The position numbers and the translations under genes were made by a program. Below the pieces are notes generated by a model, which did no database searches, had not been told where the DNA came from, and was given only the letters and a program-made list of their open reading frames with translations. From Bretschneidera sinensis (Eukaryota > Streptophyta > Magnoliopsida > Brassicales > Akaniaceae): a stretch of 64,000 bases of DNA. The stretch is from assembly GCA_023935145.1 (NCBI GenBank), contig CM043698.1:81486001-81550000 (forward strand). Reading direction: 5' to 3'. Shown in pieces: positions 30,935-41,642 of this stretch. Numbering within the stretch: the first letter of the stretch is position 1; every line of letters starts with the position of its first letter.

Positions 30935-32468
30935 TGATGAGGGGTCATAAAATGCATCTTAACAGTACTTGTTAGCATTTTAGGGTTGATCTAGGGTTGA
31001 ATTACTCATTTATACCTTAACAACTCTAAAGTGTCATTCTTGGATCATTGATCTATTTCGATGCATTTTCAGGTACTTTAATTTCAAAAGAGATAGAAAA
31101 GCTATCATTGCTTGAAGCACAATGACTCGATAAATACCGGAGTGAAGGTTCACATACACTTGGAAAGGAGTTTCACTAAATTGCCAGAATTTCCCATACA
31201 GATCAATCATTTTTGTAAATTAAACTGTATTGATGCGAGAAGAACCAGGAGATGAACCATATATGCTTAGAAAGATCTAGAAGTCTATTTTCTGGAGAAT
31301 TTTGCGGCTCATAAAAACGATTTTTCTAGAAAAAGTTATGGTAGTTTTAGTAGACAAAGGCCAGGCCTCTAGAACAGCACCAGCCTAGCACCGCGGTGTG
31401 GAGAAGAGGGCGTTGCACCGTCCAGAACACCACCATTCTGCTCAAGCATAGCACCGTGGCATCGAGAAGAGGGTGCTGCACCGTCCAGCACACCACCAAT
31501 CTCGGACAAAGGCAGTGCCTAGGCGTGGGTAAGGCAGCGCCTGGGCGCGCACACGGTCTCTTTACCTAATTAGGGCTTCTAAATGACAAATTTTGAGCCC
31601 AAAACACCCCTCAATCTTATGGTCTATATATAGATCCTTAAGAGTTTGTAGCTTTCATTCAATTAATCATTCTTCCAAGTCTCTTAGGGCTAGAAATCAA
31701 GGGGTGAGCTCCACATTCTTCATCAACCTTGAGCCCTATGGCTAACTAGTCTTCAAGCAAGGCAAAGGGATGAATCCCTAAGTGTAGTTGTTCTTATTTT
31801 CCATTCTTGATTCAGTTGTAAGAATTTATTGTTGAATATTGTTTATGATTTACTCTTTGATTAAACAAGAATAATTTAGGTTCATGTGACTGCTGCAATT
31901 GATGTTCTTCTTATCTTAGATTTTCTTAATCCGGTGATTGCATGCTTCTCCTCCATATAAGCCTAGTCAAGCTCTTCTTATGTCAAGTTGTTTGGATGTG
32001 ATTGATTTTGATAGATTTATCTTATAGATTTGTCCATTACTGCGATATTGTCATTGAGATATATTGTCGTTTCTTGATAATTTTTAAGATAGGGTCATGT
32101 GTGCTTGAATCGAAATCAATGAGTGATTTGTACCAATTACATTAGAGTGTTAATGTGCTGTGATTGAATACTTTTCGATTGCTTGTTTGGGATGTGAAAC
32201 TAGAAATCGAGATAAAATCAATTGAATCAAGATTGGAACAAGGCAACGAACCTAGGGAAGATTCCCGGAACCTTGTTGTTTCCTCATTTATATTCTTCAT
32301 TATAATTACATAACTCCTTCACTTTATTTCATCATCAAAACTCATATTCTTTCATTTAATCGTTATCGTTCGTATTAAGGTTTACAATTTCTCTTGTAGT
32401 TCGTGCTTCCTCATGGGATCGACACCTCATCTATACACAATAACCATGTGATAGTTTGAGCGTAATCA
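30935..32468 (+). repeat. Athila-like solo LTR (1534 bp) inside the Copia-1 3' LTR
   Basis: Starts TGATGAGGGGTCATAAAATG and ends GAGCGTAATCA. Perfect TTTAG duplications flank it (30930-30934 and 32469-32473), and the interrupted Copia LTR sequence GCTGATTTGTTTAGAA is restored when it is removed. It is the same family as 3055-4422 but in the opposite orientation and about 170 bp longer. TATA-like CTATATATAG lies at 31623-31632, with a GC-rich block (31375-31560) just upstream. Confidence 0.95.
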
Positions 32469-32767
32469 TTTAGAACTGCTGCCACGTTGTCAAAAACGTC
32501 ATTTATTTTGTTTTGAATATTTCAAAGTATTGTTTCCTAGTTTTAGGAATTTGTTATTTTATGATTAATCATGTGTGTAATCATGGCTTATTTTTAGGAC
32601 CATGATCTTAGTGGTTAGTTATTATTTTCAAGTCTTTTAATGTAAGTTCTGAATTCAATAAAATGACTTCTCCTACTATATAATCTCATATGCTCTTCTC
32701 TTCAAAATTGTCATCGTTCTTTCCTTCAAAGTTGTCTTTGTTTTCTGTTGCAACTTCAAAAACAACA

Positions 32768-33493
32768 TAAAATATTATATAATAAAATTATTTGATTGAT
32801 TGATTCTATGTTGTGAACCTCATAACAAGGTGAATAATGATGTTGAATTAATAATCTCGAGATGATTAAATATATGAGTAGAAAAATTGATATGTTGGAT
32901 GATTAATTTAAAAAGAGATTGATAAATGGTTGGAATTGTAATATGAGTAGTGATAACATAACCTTATTATTGAATTATATGAGATAATAGATGAATGGAT
33001 ATTGGAAGATTATTTGAAAGATTGAATTAATATATGTGAAGAAATAGATGATTAATATTGGTGAATTAGAAATGATTGAATTATAAGATGTGATTGGAAG
33101 TATATAATCGAGTACTTCTAGTAAATTTAATTCACTAAGCTTGTGAAGCTCACTCCTCATTGTCGAAATGTTTTAGGCAATGGGCAGGGTAGATAGAGCT
33201 TAGAGCTGATATAAGAGTAATTACCTTAAGTAAGTCTCGGGTCAAGTCCTCGGACATTGTAAGAAAAAAGAAAGAGAATTTTTAATAAAATCTTTTCATG
33301 CATTTTGTTATATTTATATATTCTTTCTGATAGGAAAATGATGTTGTATCTCATCTGAAAAGAGTTGAGGATTGGATGAAAATTTTAATTTCTATTGATA
33401 TATTTTTATATTGTTGCATTTATGTGCCGTGTTGAGATGACAAAACGTGACGACATCATCTCGGGGGTGGCCAACCTGGCATGGGTCGTTTCA
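32768..33493 (+). repeat. T1 3' LTR, right part
   Basis: Continues the LTR broken at 27363; it aligns with the solo LTR 46775-49067 (for example TGATTGATTCTATGTTGTGAA). The end GGTCGTTTCA at 33484-33493 corresponds to GGTCGTTACA in the other copies. Confidence 0.85.
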
Positions 33494-33631
33494 TAATGTG
33501 GTCGTGAAAATGTGACCAGTGTGACTAACATAAATAGAATACCCATTAGCAATATAAATGAAAAGAGCAGAAGAATCATATATTTTCGAACAAAAAATAG
33601 AAGAATCGACTGTCATGTGATTAACACATTG
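33494..33631 (-). pseudogene. Copia-3 protease fragment, left of B2 insertion
   Basis: Minus-strand frame gives CVNHMTVDSSIFCSKIY, then YIANGYSIYVSHTGHIFTTT, the part of a Copia protease that follows the catalytic DSG. The preceding residues (TLGTSPWYFDFAS) are encoded at 36816-36870 on the other side of the B2 element. T1's 3' LTR abuts it at 33493. Confidence 0.75.
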
Positions 33632-34147
33632 ATGCAAGAGGATCCGAGTCAGATGATGCTGAGTTGTCAGATAGCACGTTGTTGGCACTGAGATACCTTG
33701 AGTTGGCAGATCAGTGCAAAGATAGCAAGTGGGCTACCTAGATCGGTTTACATCGTTTAACGGGCCACGGGCTCAGATCGAGTCCCGGAGACCCTAGTCT
33801 GATTGGAAACGGGCTTCCGAGCAAAACTCAGGTTTAATCCTCAGCATTGTCGTTTTTAAGCTAAAAAACGACGTTTAGGCCCTCAATTTGGCAGTTTTCA
33901 GTTTTTAGGAAACTTTTTGTTTTATTTGCAATTACTTTAAATTCGGCCTTAATTTAATTTTCCTATTTTAGCTTGACCTTATAAATAAGATTTTATGGTT
34001 TAGTAAACATATTATTGGTATTTGCATAATTTTAAATAAAGCATCAGAGCTGTTTCTCTATGTTTCTAGGGTTTTTTCTTGTGTTTCTCCCTGTGAAATA
34101 TCTGTTACGACTAGCCTGCAAAATAATCGTTATTTTGCCCGGCATAA
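33632..34147 (+). repeat. B2 5' LTR (516 bp)
   Basis: Starts TGATGCAAGAGGATCCGAG and ends TTTTGCCCGGCATAA. TATA-like TTATAAATAAG near 33979. Primer site GTTGGTATTAGAGC follows at 34148. Contains the ATAGCACGTTGTTGGCACTG module not found in B1 LTRs. Confidence 0.85.
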
Positions 34148-34198
34148 GTTGGTATTAGAGCTTCAGCATCTTCTTGGGGTGAGATTTCATCAGTTTCT

Positions 34199-35217
34199 AT
34201 GGCTAGTGGTCGTGGTTGTCGTCGTCGTAGGCAGGTTCTGAACGAGGAAGCCCCACACCGTGATCATAACGTTCAGGATGCGATGATTGAGGATTTACAG
34301 AGGCAAGTTGCAAAGTTAACCCAATTTCTAGCGGCGCAAAATTTCGGTGATCGTGAGATGAAAGATCATGATTTCGATTCCAGTTCTGAAAACCTGTATT
34401 ACAATCCTGCTCGATTCGAGGAGCACCGTGGTCGGGAAGATCATTATGGAGACCTCGGTTTCAGAGTGGATCTGCCTGAGTTTTCTGGTACGTTACAGGC
34501 CGAGGGATTCATAGATTGGTTGAATGAAGTAGAGCGTATTTTCGAGTATAAGGAAGTCCCAGATCGTGTTAAGGTGAAACTGGTCGCCATCAAACTGAAG
34601 GGCAGAGCATCTGTGTGGTGGGAGCAGTTGAGGCACTCGTGCGATCGGCAGGGCAAGGCCAAGATCACAGATTAGGAGAAGATGAAGGGTCACTTCCTTT
34701 CTTTCGGCTACACGCAAGCCTTGTTTTAGAGACTTCATTAGTTGAGGCAGGGCACGAGATTGGTAGATGATTACATGGAGGAGTTCTATCAATTGATAGT
34801 CCGGTATGATTTATCCGAGACAGAAGAGCAGATGGTGGCACGGTATTTGGGGGGATTACGACAGCCCCTGTAGGATGTTCTCAGCCTTCACTCGCTGTGG
34901 ACCATTTCTGAAGCATACCAGCATGCACTTGCGGTGGAAAAACAGCAGAACAGGAGGCCAATGAATAGCAGCGATCAAAGCAGTCAGCCAGTTCGCCCTC
35001 AAGAATCCCGTCTTGCCCAGCAACCACCCCAAGGTAACCCTAGCTCAAATATTAGATGTTTCAGATGTGGTGAACAGGGACATAAATCGATTGAGTGCAG
35101 GAAGCCTACTAATCAGAAGGGCAAAAATCTTCTAATTGAGGACGACATGGTAGACGAAACTGAGGAGATTGGAAAGCCTGTGTATGACGATGATGAAGAT
35201 GGAGATGTGTTGTATTG
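34199..35217 (+). pseudogene. B2 gag with one zinc knuckle, broken by stops
   Basis: Starts MASGRGCRRRRQVLNEEAP. Coiled-coil-like NVQDAMIEDLQRQVAKLTQF lies at residues 22-42. The capsid part has FSGTLQAEGFIDWLNEVERI, VKVKLVAIKLKGRASVWWEQ and GTRLVDDYMEEFYQL. The knuckle CFRCGEQGHKSIEC (CCHC intact) lies at about 35058-35099. Stops: TAG at 34673, TAG near 34727, TAG at 34871, TGA at 35216. The start is shared with the B1 ORFs, which supports it as the true gag start. Confidence 0.85.
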
Positions 35218-35233
35218 AGATGGCCATGAGACC

Positions 35234-35735
35234 TTGGTTGTTCGTAAGAGTTTACTGACCCCCAAGGGCAATTCAGGGGACGATTGGTTGAGAACCAATA
35301 TTTTCCACACGACCTGCACAGTTGCAGATAAAGTCTGCAAGATAATCATTGACAGTGGTAGTTGTGAGAACGTAGTGTCTGAAGAGACTGTCCAGAAATT
35401 GCAGTTGAAGACAGATCGTCATCCCAAGCCGTATAAATTGTTGTGGCTGAATAAAGGCAGTGAGGTAACAGTAGATAGGTGATGCATAGTGTCTTTTTCG
35501 ATTGGTAGGAAATATCTTGATAATACTTGGTGTGATGTTGTGTCTATGGATGCCTGTCATGTATTGTTAGGTAGACCTTGGCAGTATGATCGTAGTATTA
35601 TTTATGATGGGCAAAAAAATACATATTCCCTTAGCATCAAAGGGAAGAAGATTGTGTTGGCATCTCATCGGGAAAGAACCACTCCTACCTCGGTAGCCAA
35701 TAATATTAATCTGCTTTCTATATCCAGGTTTTAGC
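35234..35735 (+). pseudogene. B2 aspartic protease
   Basis: Frame 35234-35482 reads VADKVCKIIIDSGSCENVVS, with the catalytic DSG intact, then LWLNKGSEVTVDR-stop. After the stop, VSFSIGRKYLDNTWCDVVSM then ACHVLLGRPWQYDRSIIYDG (35489 on) gives the LGRPWQ motif of chromovirus protease. One TGA near 35480 divides an otherwise intact domain. Confidence 0.85.
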
Positions 35736-35839
35736 TGAGATTGAGCATGGAGACGTTGCCTATGCTTTGCTGCCTTGTGGGAATAGTGCAGCAGACATGA
35801 ATCCAGATTTACCAACAGAGGTGCAGCAGCTGCTGGCAT

Positions 35840-36300
35840 AATTTTGTGACCTGATACCAGAGGATTTTCCTCCTGGGTTGCCGCCTGATTTTGAAAAAGT
35901 GTTCGAGGTAAACTGTGATGCATCTGGGGTTGGTATTGGTGGTGTTCTAAGTCAGGCGGGGCAACCCATAGCTTTTTTCAGCGAGAAGCTATTAGGATCA
36001 AAGAAGAAGATTCAGAACGACAGTCATCGTCGTCAGGTAGTTTTTTATGTTGGTGATTTTGTTTGGGCGGTATTAACTTGTGACTGTTTTCCTGTGGGAG
36101 AGTATAATAAGCTTAAGGAGCGAAAGATTGGACCCTGTGAGATCCTGTAGAAGATCAATGATAACACCTACAGACTACGCCTCCCCAGTCATTTGAGAAC
36201 TTCTGATGTCTTTAATGTGAAACATCTGAGTCCTTATTTTGGGGATTCCGATGAGGCTATTGTAAACTCGAGAACGAGTTCTTTCCAACCCGGGGCGACT
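35840..36300 (+). pseudogene. B2 pol scraps: RT entry, RNase H segment, integrase C-terminal tail
   Basis: FVT-stop-YQRIF region (RT entry, [13 protein letters not shown] in the right frame, 35845-35886) joins directly to [20 protein letters not shown] and [10 protein letters not shown] (RNase H, 35890-36000). This joins directly to [24 protein letters not shown] and NDNTYRLRLPSHLRTSDVFN (integrase C-terminal domain). About 2.5 kb of normal pol is absent at two junctions. The tail runs into the 3' LTR. Confidence 0.85.
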
Positions 36301-36815
36301 GATGCAGGAGGATCCGAGTCAGATGATGCTGAGTTGTCAGATAGCACGTTGTTGGCACTGAGATACCTTGAGTTGGCAGATCAGCGCAAAGATAGCAAGT
36401 GGGCTACCTAGACTGGTTTACATCGTTCAGCTGGCCACAGGCTCGGATCGGGTCCTGGAACCCTAGTTTGATTGGAAATGGGCTTTCGGGAAAAACTCAA
36501 GTTTTGTCCTGAGCATCGTCGTTTTTAAGCCAAAAAATGACGTTTAGGCCCTCAATTTGGCAGTTTTTAGTTTTTAGGAAACTTTTTATTTTATTTGCAA
36601 TTACTTTAAATTCGGTCTTAATTTAATTTTCCTATTTTAGCTTGACCTTATAAATAAGGTTTTAGGGTTTAGTAAACATATTATTGGTATTTGTATAATT
36701 TTAAATAAAGCATCAGAGCTGTTTCTCTGTGTTTTTAGGGTTTTTCTTGTGTTTCTCCCTGTGAAATATCTGTTACGACTAGCCTGCAGAATAATCGCTA
36801 TTCTGCCCGGTGTCA
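36300..36815 (+). repeat. B2 3' LTR (516 bp)
   Basis: Starts TGATGCAGGAGGATCCGAG; ends TTCTGCCCGGTGTCA. Same length as the 5' LTR with scattered substitutions (for example AAGGTTTTAGGG versus AAGATTTTATGG). Confidence 0.85.
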
Positions 36816-37262
36816 CAGATGCAAAATCAAAATACCAAGGGGAAGTACCTAGGGTAGTATACATTGTAGGGATAGGTTGGGTATTATTGTTAGAGAGAAC
36901 CTGTTTTAAGAGGGCTTCAAAATCACTAGCAGAAAAGGTGGGTGTAGAGGAGTAATCATCTTGATAACCTTGAAAGACAATAGCAGTGGTGAACCGATAT
37001 CTAGAGTTGAAGTTAGATTGCATACCTGGTCTAGACTGATTACCTCAAGTAAAATTATCTCTCAGCGGTAATCTAGGAGGTAATGATCATTCTTTTGACA
37101 ATACATATAGAACTTATTTGGATAATCTATAAAAAAAAAATGTTCAAGTTTCAGACAATAATGATAAGTCTTATGATCTCGAGAAAAATGAGCAAGGGTG
37201 GCAATTACAGTATCAGTGCATTGATATCGCAATATACCAAGACAAGTTTCCTCGGAAATCAA
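36816..37262 (-). pseudogene. Copia-3 gag C-terminus and protease start, right of B2 insertion
   Basis: Minus strand, from right to left: a knuckle-like FYMYCQKNDHYLLDYR (the last Cys replaced by Tyr), then MQSNFNSRYRFTTAIVFQGY, then SASDFEALLKQVLSNNNTQP and LGTSPWYFDFAS, where the catalytic Asp-Ser-Gly is Asp-Phe-Ala. It continues at 33631-33494 once B2 is removed. Confidence 0.7.
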
Positions 37263-37284
37263 TTAAGAGACTGTATTTTTAAGA

Positions 37285-37790
37285 GTAGGAAGAGGAGTGC
37301 GATGAAGAAGAGACTCCCATGTTCAAAGTCAAATATCTCTCCTATGAATCTTTGGCACTTGCGTTTTGGTCATGCTTCTGTTAGTCGATTGTGCCAGTTG
37401 CATTTGGCTGATGATTTTCCTCACTACACTTGGCTGTATCTTATACACATTCACTCTGAATTATAAAAATTGTATCAAAAATTTGTTGCTATGATTAAGA
37501 CTCAATTTTCCTGTTCCATTAAAACTTTTTGGACTGACAATGCAATGGAATATTTAGAATCTAGTTTTCTTGCTTTTCTCCATAGCCAAGGAACCTTTAT
37601 CGCCAGTTGGTTGGGAGATTGTTTTAACTCATTTTCTTGTTGTTCTTCGCACCCTTCGGTATATCAAAGGTACTTTGTTTCATGGCCTACATTTCTCATC
37701 TCATCTTCTTTTGAATTACATGCCTATTATGCTGTTGATTGTGTCACAGCTCGAATCATTAGGTTACCCTTATGAACCCGGTGTATATTA
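37285..37790 (+). pseudogene. Copia-4 relic: pre-integrase, integrase scrap and RNase H scrap
   Basis: Plus-strand pieces: NLWHLRFGHASVSRLCQL (pre-integrase), FPHYTWLYLIHIHSEL then KFVAMIKTQFSCSIKTFW and DNAMEYLESSFLAFLHSQGT (integrase core), then, in another frame, VVLRTLRYIKGTLFHGLHFS (RT-RNase H boundary). About 1.5 kb of pol is missing between them. It runs head-to-head with Copia-3 (minus), with the boundary near 37265-37300. The two may be halves of one element with an inversion. Confidence 0.7.
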
Positions 37791-39069
37791 AGTAAAATTA
37801 TTTAAAATATTATTACATAAAAAACCTATCAAAATATGGTATAACATCTCCTATGATAATTTAACCATGCGTGAAAATAAATAATTTAAAAAAACTCACC
37901 ACAAAAAGAATAAAAAGAAAAGAATTATTACAGAACAAATCTAAAACTATAAAATCTTGCAAAAATCATAACAAACTAAAATTTATATAGTTCTAATTAC
38001 ATAAAACAACCATTGTTTTATTTACACCAAAAATATATCTTGAGGAGAGAAATGTCATACATGATCACCTATACAAGGGAGATGCTCCTACTTGCAAAAA
38101 AGCCATCGAAAACTTCTCCAAAATTGGCCATTTCAACAAAGAAATGACCATTAAGCTTTAAAAGTCGATATAAGTTTAAAGTACCACAAGTGGATATTCA
38201 TAAAAGAAAAATGAAGAACGCAAAAAATGAAGTATGACCAAATTCCATATATACATATGTCAATTCAAAATAATTACATATTTAATAAACCACATCTATA
38301 ACATCGTACAAATACCTTGCCACCTCTCATAAGTTTCATTTTTTTCTCCTTCCATATATTCATATCCAGAATAAATCTCAACATTTGTTAAAAAAAAAAA
38401 AAAAATTTCAACTTTGTTGGGATGGTCACCAAATAAAATGATACGTAGAGAACAAGAAGGGAGAAGAAGAGATGTATCCTCGTCAAGATATCTCATATAT
38501 TGCTACAACTGTAGTAGTATGGATACTAAGAAATAACCAGTTGAGTATCCCCATATAGTAGGATACATCTATGTATTAAAACTTTAGTAAATTTTCTAGG
38601 TTGATCTCCAAAGACAATGATACAAAGAGAATAAGTAAAGAGAGAAGAATTGTATCCTCATAAAGATACTATGAATAAAACCAGCTGAGTATCCCGATAC
38701 ATGTATGTATTAATGCTTTGGTACCGAGATCATTCTTAAATATATTGTTTTAACAACTTTTTCCTCAATCAAATACTTTATTGCATTAAGCAATTTTACC
38801 AACATCATATTAAAGCAATCATGCCAACAATTTCCATAAAAAGACATCAATACAGAAATTTACAAACATCAAAAGTCACTTCAACCAACATCAATTTCAC
38901 ACAAAAATCACACACAAGTTGGATTAACTTAAATCTCAAAACATAACCTCCACTTAAACCATCACCAGTTATCAATCCTAAGTGGAATCCTCTCCAAATC
39001 TACAAAACTGACTTTCTATAGCCACCCCATGCATCATGCTCATGCAACTAGAGTCTGCAGAACCTTAAA
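37791..39069. other. AT-rich stretch, untranslated part of a T2 element at the right edge
   Basis: No coding region recognised. About 38940-39069 resembles the untranslated leader that follows a Tekay-type primer site on the minus strand (it reads through GAGTCTGCAGAAC-type sequence and a CATGAGCATGATGCATGGGG motif). A two-unit direct repeat occupies 38410-38725. Confidence 0.45.
38410..38725 (+). repeat. Direct repeat, two diverged units of about 170-190 bp
   Basis: Both units share the series AATGATAC-AGAGAA, GAGAAGAA-TGTATCCTC, AAGATA, ATGAATA/GGATACTAAG, CCAG-TGAGTATCCC and ATGTATTAA. Unit 1 is about 38410-38585 and unit 2 about 38600-38725. The role is unknown. Confidence 0.6.
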
Positions 39070-39090
39070 CCTAAAACTCTTATGCCAAAA
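39070..39090 (-). other. Primer-binding site next to the T2 LTR
   Basis: On the minus strand: TTTTGGCATAAGAGTTTTAG, a diverged form of the TTTTGGTATCAGAGC primer site. It directly follows the LTR end at 39092, showing that this LTR is the 5' LTR of a minus-strand element. Confidence 0.65.
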
Positions 39091-39879
39091 ATGTAACGAC
39101 CCATCCCGAGTGAGCCCTACTCGTAACGGTTCCGTTACCTTTCAAAACTGAGCACCTCGACTCAAGATGCAACCATGTAATACTGATCAAAATACAAACA
39201 TCTTACCAAACTTCACAAATTTAAATATCACATTTTCACACATCCAAACAATCTTTACAATACAAGAGAGTCAAAGATTTTACAATTTTCAAAAGACATA
39301 AATGAAATAAAACTCCCCTACTTAAGTAATCCTTGAACACGCTTTTTTATAATGATTAAACCAAGACCAAGGGCTTAGACTCTTAACAAAGACCCAAAAG
39401 ACGAGGGTGCCATAGATGAGAGCCTTATTTAGGATTTCTTTCAACTTTTAGTATCAAACTCCCAGTATTACCTGAAATATTAGAAAATAAAAAGAGTGAG
39501 CTAAAAAGCTCAGTGAGAAACACATTACTAAAAGTAATCGTTTTAAAATTTTTGTTCTTTATTTTTCAAACCTTAACTTAATATTTATTTCTTTCTAAGT
39601 ACAGAAAATAATACGACTTATAAGTATAAACTTTTCATCTTACTTTTCTCATTTCTTATTATTAACGAAGTAGTCAATATAAGTATTCCCTATTTCTTCA
39701 GTAAATCAGAAAGTACGTAGTTCTTATCACTTATATATATTATATGATCAATCTTTTGAGAGTAAATGACAAATCTCTAACATTTTCTTACTACAAAAAT
39801 TAACATTTCATACTTTTTACTGAACCAAATACATTCAACACTCTTTATTGAGCGAATCACATCACACGCTCTTCATGGG

Positions 39880-40290
39880 CTAATTACATCAAGTGTCCTT
39901 TAATGGATTAATCACAACACATGCCCTTCATGGGCCAAACATCACTTGTGCTTGTCATGGGCCAATCAAAGTCATCAATTATATACCAATCATTCATTAT
40001 GCAATGTAATGCAATGCAACTTCACTTCTTTTATCACTTCAAAGTTCTTGCCTCCCATTGGGCTAATCATAAACAATGGGGACCTCTCCCATCATAAACA
40101 ATTTGGATTTCGTCCCTACCCCTTATCAGGTAGAGTACTTACAATTAACAACTTTGATCTCCTCCTTACCCTTTGACGAGTGGAGTCCTTATAATTAACA
40201 ACTTGGATCTTCTCCCTACCCTTTGTCAGGTGGAGTCCTTACAACTAAACTTGGATCTCCTCCCTACCCCTTGCCGGGTGGAGTCCCAAC
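39880..40290 (-). repeat. Two minisatellites in the T2 LTR
   Basis: 39880-39965 has about three units around CTTCATGGGCCAATCAC of about 34 bp. 40080-40290 has four units around CCTACCCCTTGCCGGGTGGA-type sequence with AACAATT spacers, about 55 bp each. The second equals the plus-strand array at 18270-18450. Confidence 0.7.
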
Positions 40291-40489
40291 AATTACATAA
40301 TTATTCTATTCATTTCACACTTTCACAATATCAACAAAATTTTGTAACATGTGCAAAGCATTCACAACATTATTGTTTCTTATGTATATGTTCAATAAAT
40401 AAAATACATTGCAACATCTTTCAAACATATAATTTCAACATACTACTCTTATTATGAGTGTCTCTTACTCCTTTAATCTTTTGTCTATG

Positions 40490-40551
40490 TGTATATATGT
40501 ATATATATACACATATATATATATATGTATATATATGTGTGAATGTAAGAA

Positions 40552-40600
<49 letters not shown>
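40490..40600. repeat. TA/TG microsatellites
   Basis: Alternating TATATG and TATATA runs at about 40490-40540, then an uninterrupted (TA)n of about 40 bp at 40559-40600. Others are at 45029-45060 and 48711-48770. Confidence 0.9.
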
Positions 40601-40602
<2 letters not shown>

Positions 40603-41642
40603 CAAGGTTTAAATTTCATTTAATATCCTTATGCTTACTAGATGTAAGGTGATACTCACCTCTTAGCACCAAACTTAATCCTAACTCACTTTCTTGCCTC
40701 TTGATTAAACTCCAAAATATCCTAACGACATAACAAATAATTATCACAACCCAACATAGGTAATTAGAATTTAATAACTTCAAATCAAAGGCCTACAAGT
40801 CTCAACTAACCAATTGGGCCATCCTCTAACTCTTAGGATTGAAAAGGACAAGGTGTGAAAACCTAAAACCTAAAAATAAGGCTGCATAGTCGATTGTTTT
40901 CATCATACAGTTGACTGTGAAGTCCCCTAGAAGGCAGTACAATTGACTGTCTTAAGGGCTGAAGCCCAAAAACAGCACAAAAACTCCCTTTTTTTTCTTC
41001 CTAAAACCCATAGATCTTCTCTAAAACTTCAAATCCTTTAAAACCAAAGCTCCTCAAGCTTAAAGTTGAATCTTTTACAATATCTATATCAAAATTTTTA
41101 CTTAAAACTCTTGAATCACTCATTTCTTAGAACCAAAACTTATTTTTCATCAAAGATTCTTCAAAAACCCTATTTTAAGAATTCAAATCTTCAATCTAAT
41201 GAACATACCTAACAAAGTAAAACAATTCTTACCTTTCTTGTAAGTTTTTTCCTTTCTTTTTCTTCTCCCTTTTTCTTTTTCTTCCTCTTCTTCCACATTC
41301 TTCTCAATTCTCTTATTTTCTCTCTTTCTTTCCACTCTTTTAGTGGCTTTAGAGAATTCCAACACATTGTGCTGGTTTTTCTCCCCCTCCACTCATATTT
41401 ATAGAACAAACTTTCTCTTATTTGCATGCCAAGCCTCTAACTCTTCATTTCTTTTAAAATTCACCCCAAAACTCTTTAAAAACCCAACTCCTACCTAGCT
41501 TTCCTTATTATCTTTCAAGGAAAAAAAAAATTTCCCCAAAACTTATGCTTAAAAACAACAAAGATTTACTTAAACACATCAAAAATTCCTCGAAAAAAAA
41601 TCTACTGATTAAAATAGTCTAATTAAAATACCGAGTCTTACA

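Larger units (their letters stand above)
27364..32767 (+). mobile_element. Copia LTR retrotransposon (Copia-1), defective, with nested solo LTR
   Basis: 5' LTR 27364-27674, primer site, gag, protease and pre-integrase, integrase, then RNase H and 3' LTR (30916-32764 or -32767, minus the insert at 30935-32468). Inserted into the T1 3' LTR: alignment with the solo T1 LTR at 46775 shows that the target there was GAAAG; the left copy is GAAAG (27359-27363) and the right is TAAAA, probably a G-to-A decayed duplicate. Most of the RT is missing between about 30050 and 30130. Clade not assigned. Confidence 0.85.
20963..33493 (+). mobile_element. Tekay/Del-like Ty3/gypsy chromovirus, family T1, with nested Copia in its 3' LTR
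   Basis: Order on the plus strand: broken 5' LTR (20963-21168), primer-binding site, gag (21269-22566), protease (22690-22980), RT (23207-23803), RNase H (23950-24400), integrase with chromodomain (24690-25790), then the 3' LTR from 25844. The 3' LTR is interrupted at 27363 by a Copia element and resumes at 32768, ending at 33493. Many stops occur throughout, several of TGG-to-TAG type. The left end was lost where it meets CACTA copy 2, so no target duplication can be checked. Confidence 0.85.
33632..36815 (+). mobile_element. Family-B2 Ty3/gypsy chromovirus, both LTRs present, internally deleted
   Basis: 5' LTR 33632-34147 and 3' LTR 36300-36815 are both 516 bp and very similar. Flanks are CACAT (33627-33631) and CAGAT (36816-36820), a target duplication with one change. 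Between them are gag (34199-35217), protease (35234-35735), and short fragments of RT entry, RNase H and integrase tail. The RT active site and integrase core are missing. The insertion split a Copia protease gene. The family is ancestral to, or a sister of, the B1 array, which keeps even less. Confidence 0.9.
39092..41642 (-). repeat. T2 5' LTR on the minus strand (2551 bp)
   Basis: On the minus strand it starts TGTAAGACTCGGTATTTTAA and ends GGGTCGTTACA. It matches the plus-strand solo LTR 15669-19274 in both ends, in a minisatellite (40080-40290), and in a purine-rich tract (41240-41340). Flanks are AAAAA and TTTTT, so there is no target duplication, consistent with it being one LTR of a larger element whose other parts were lost to the left. 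It also contains TA microsatellites at about 40490-40600. Confidence 0.85.
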
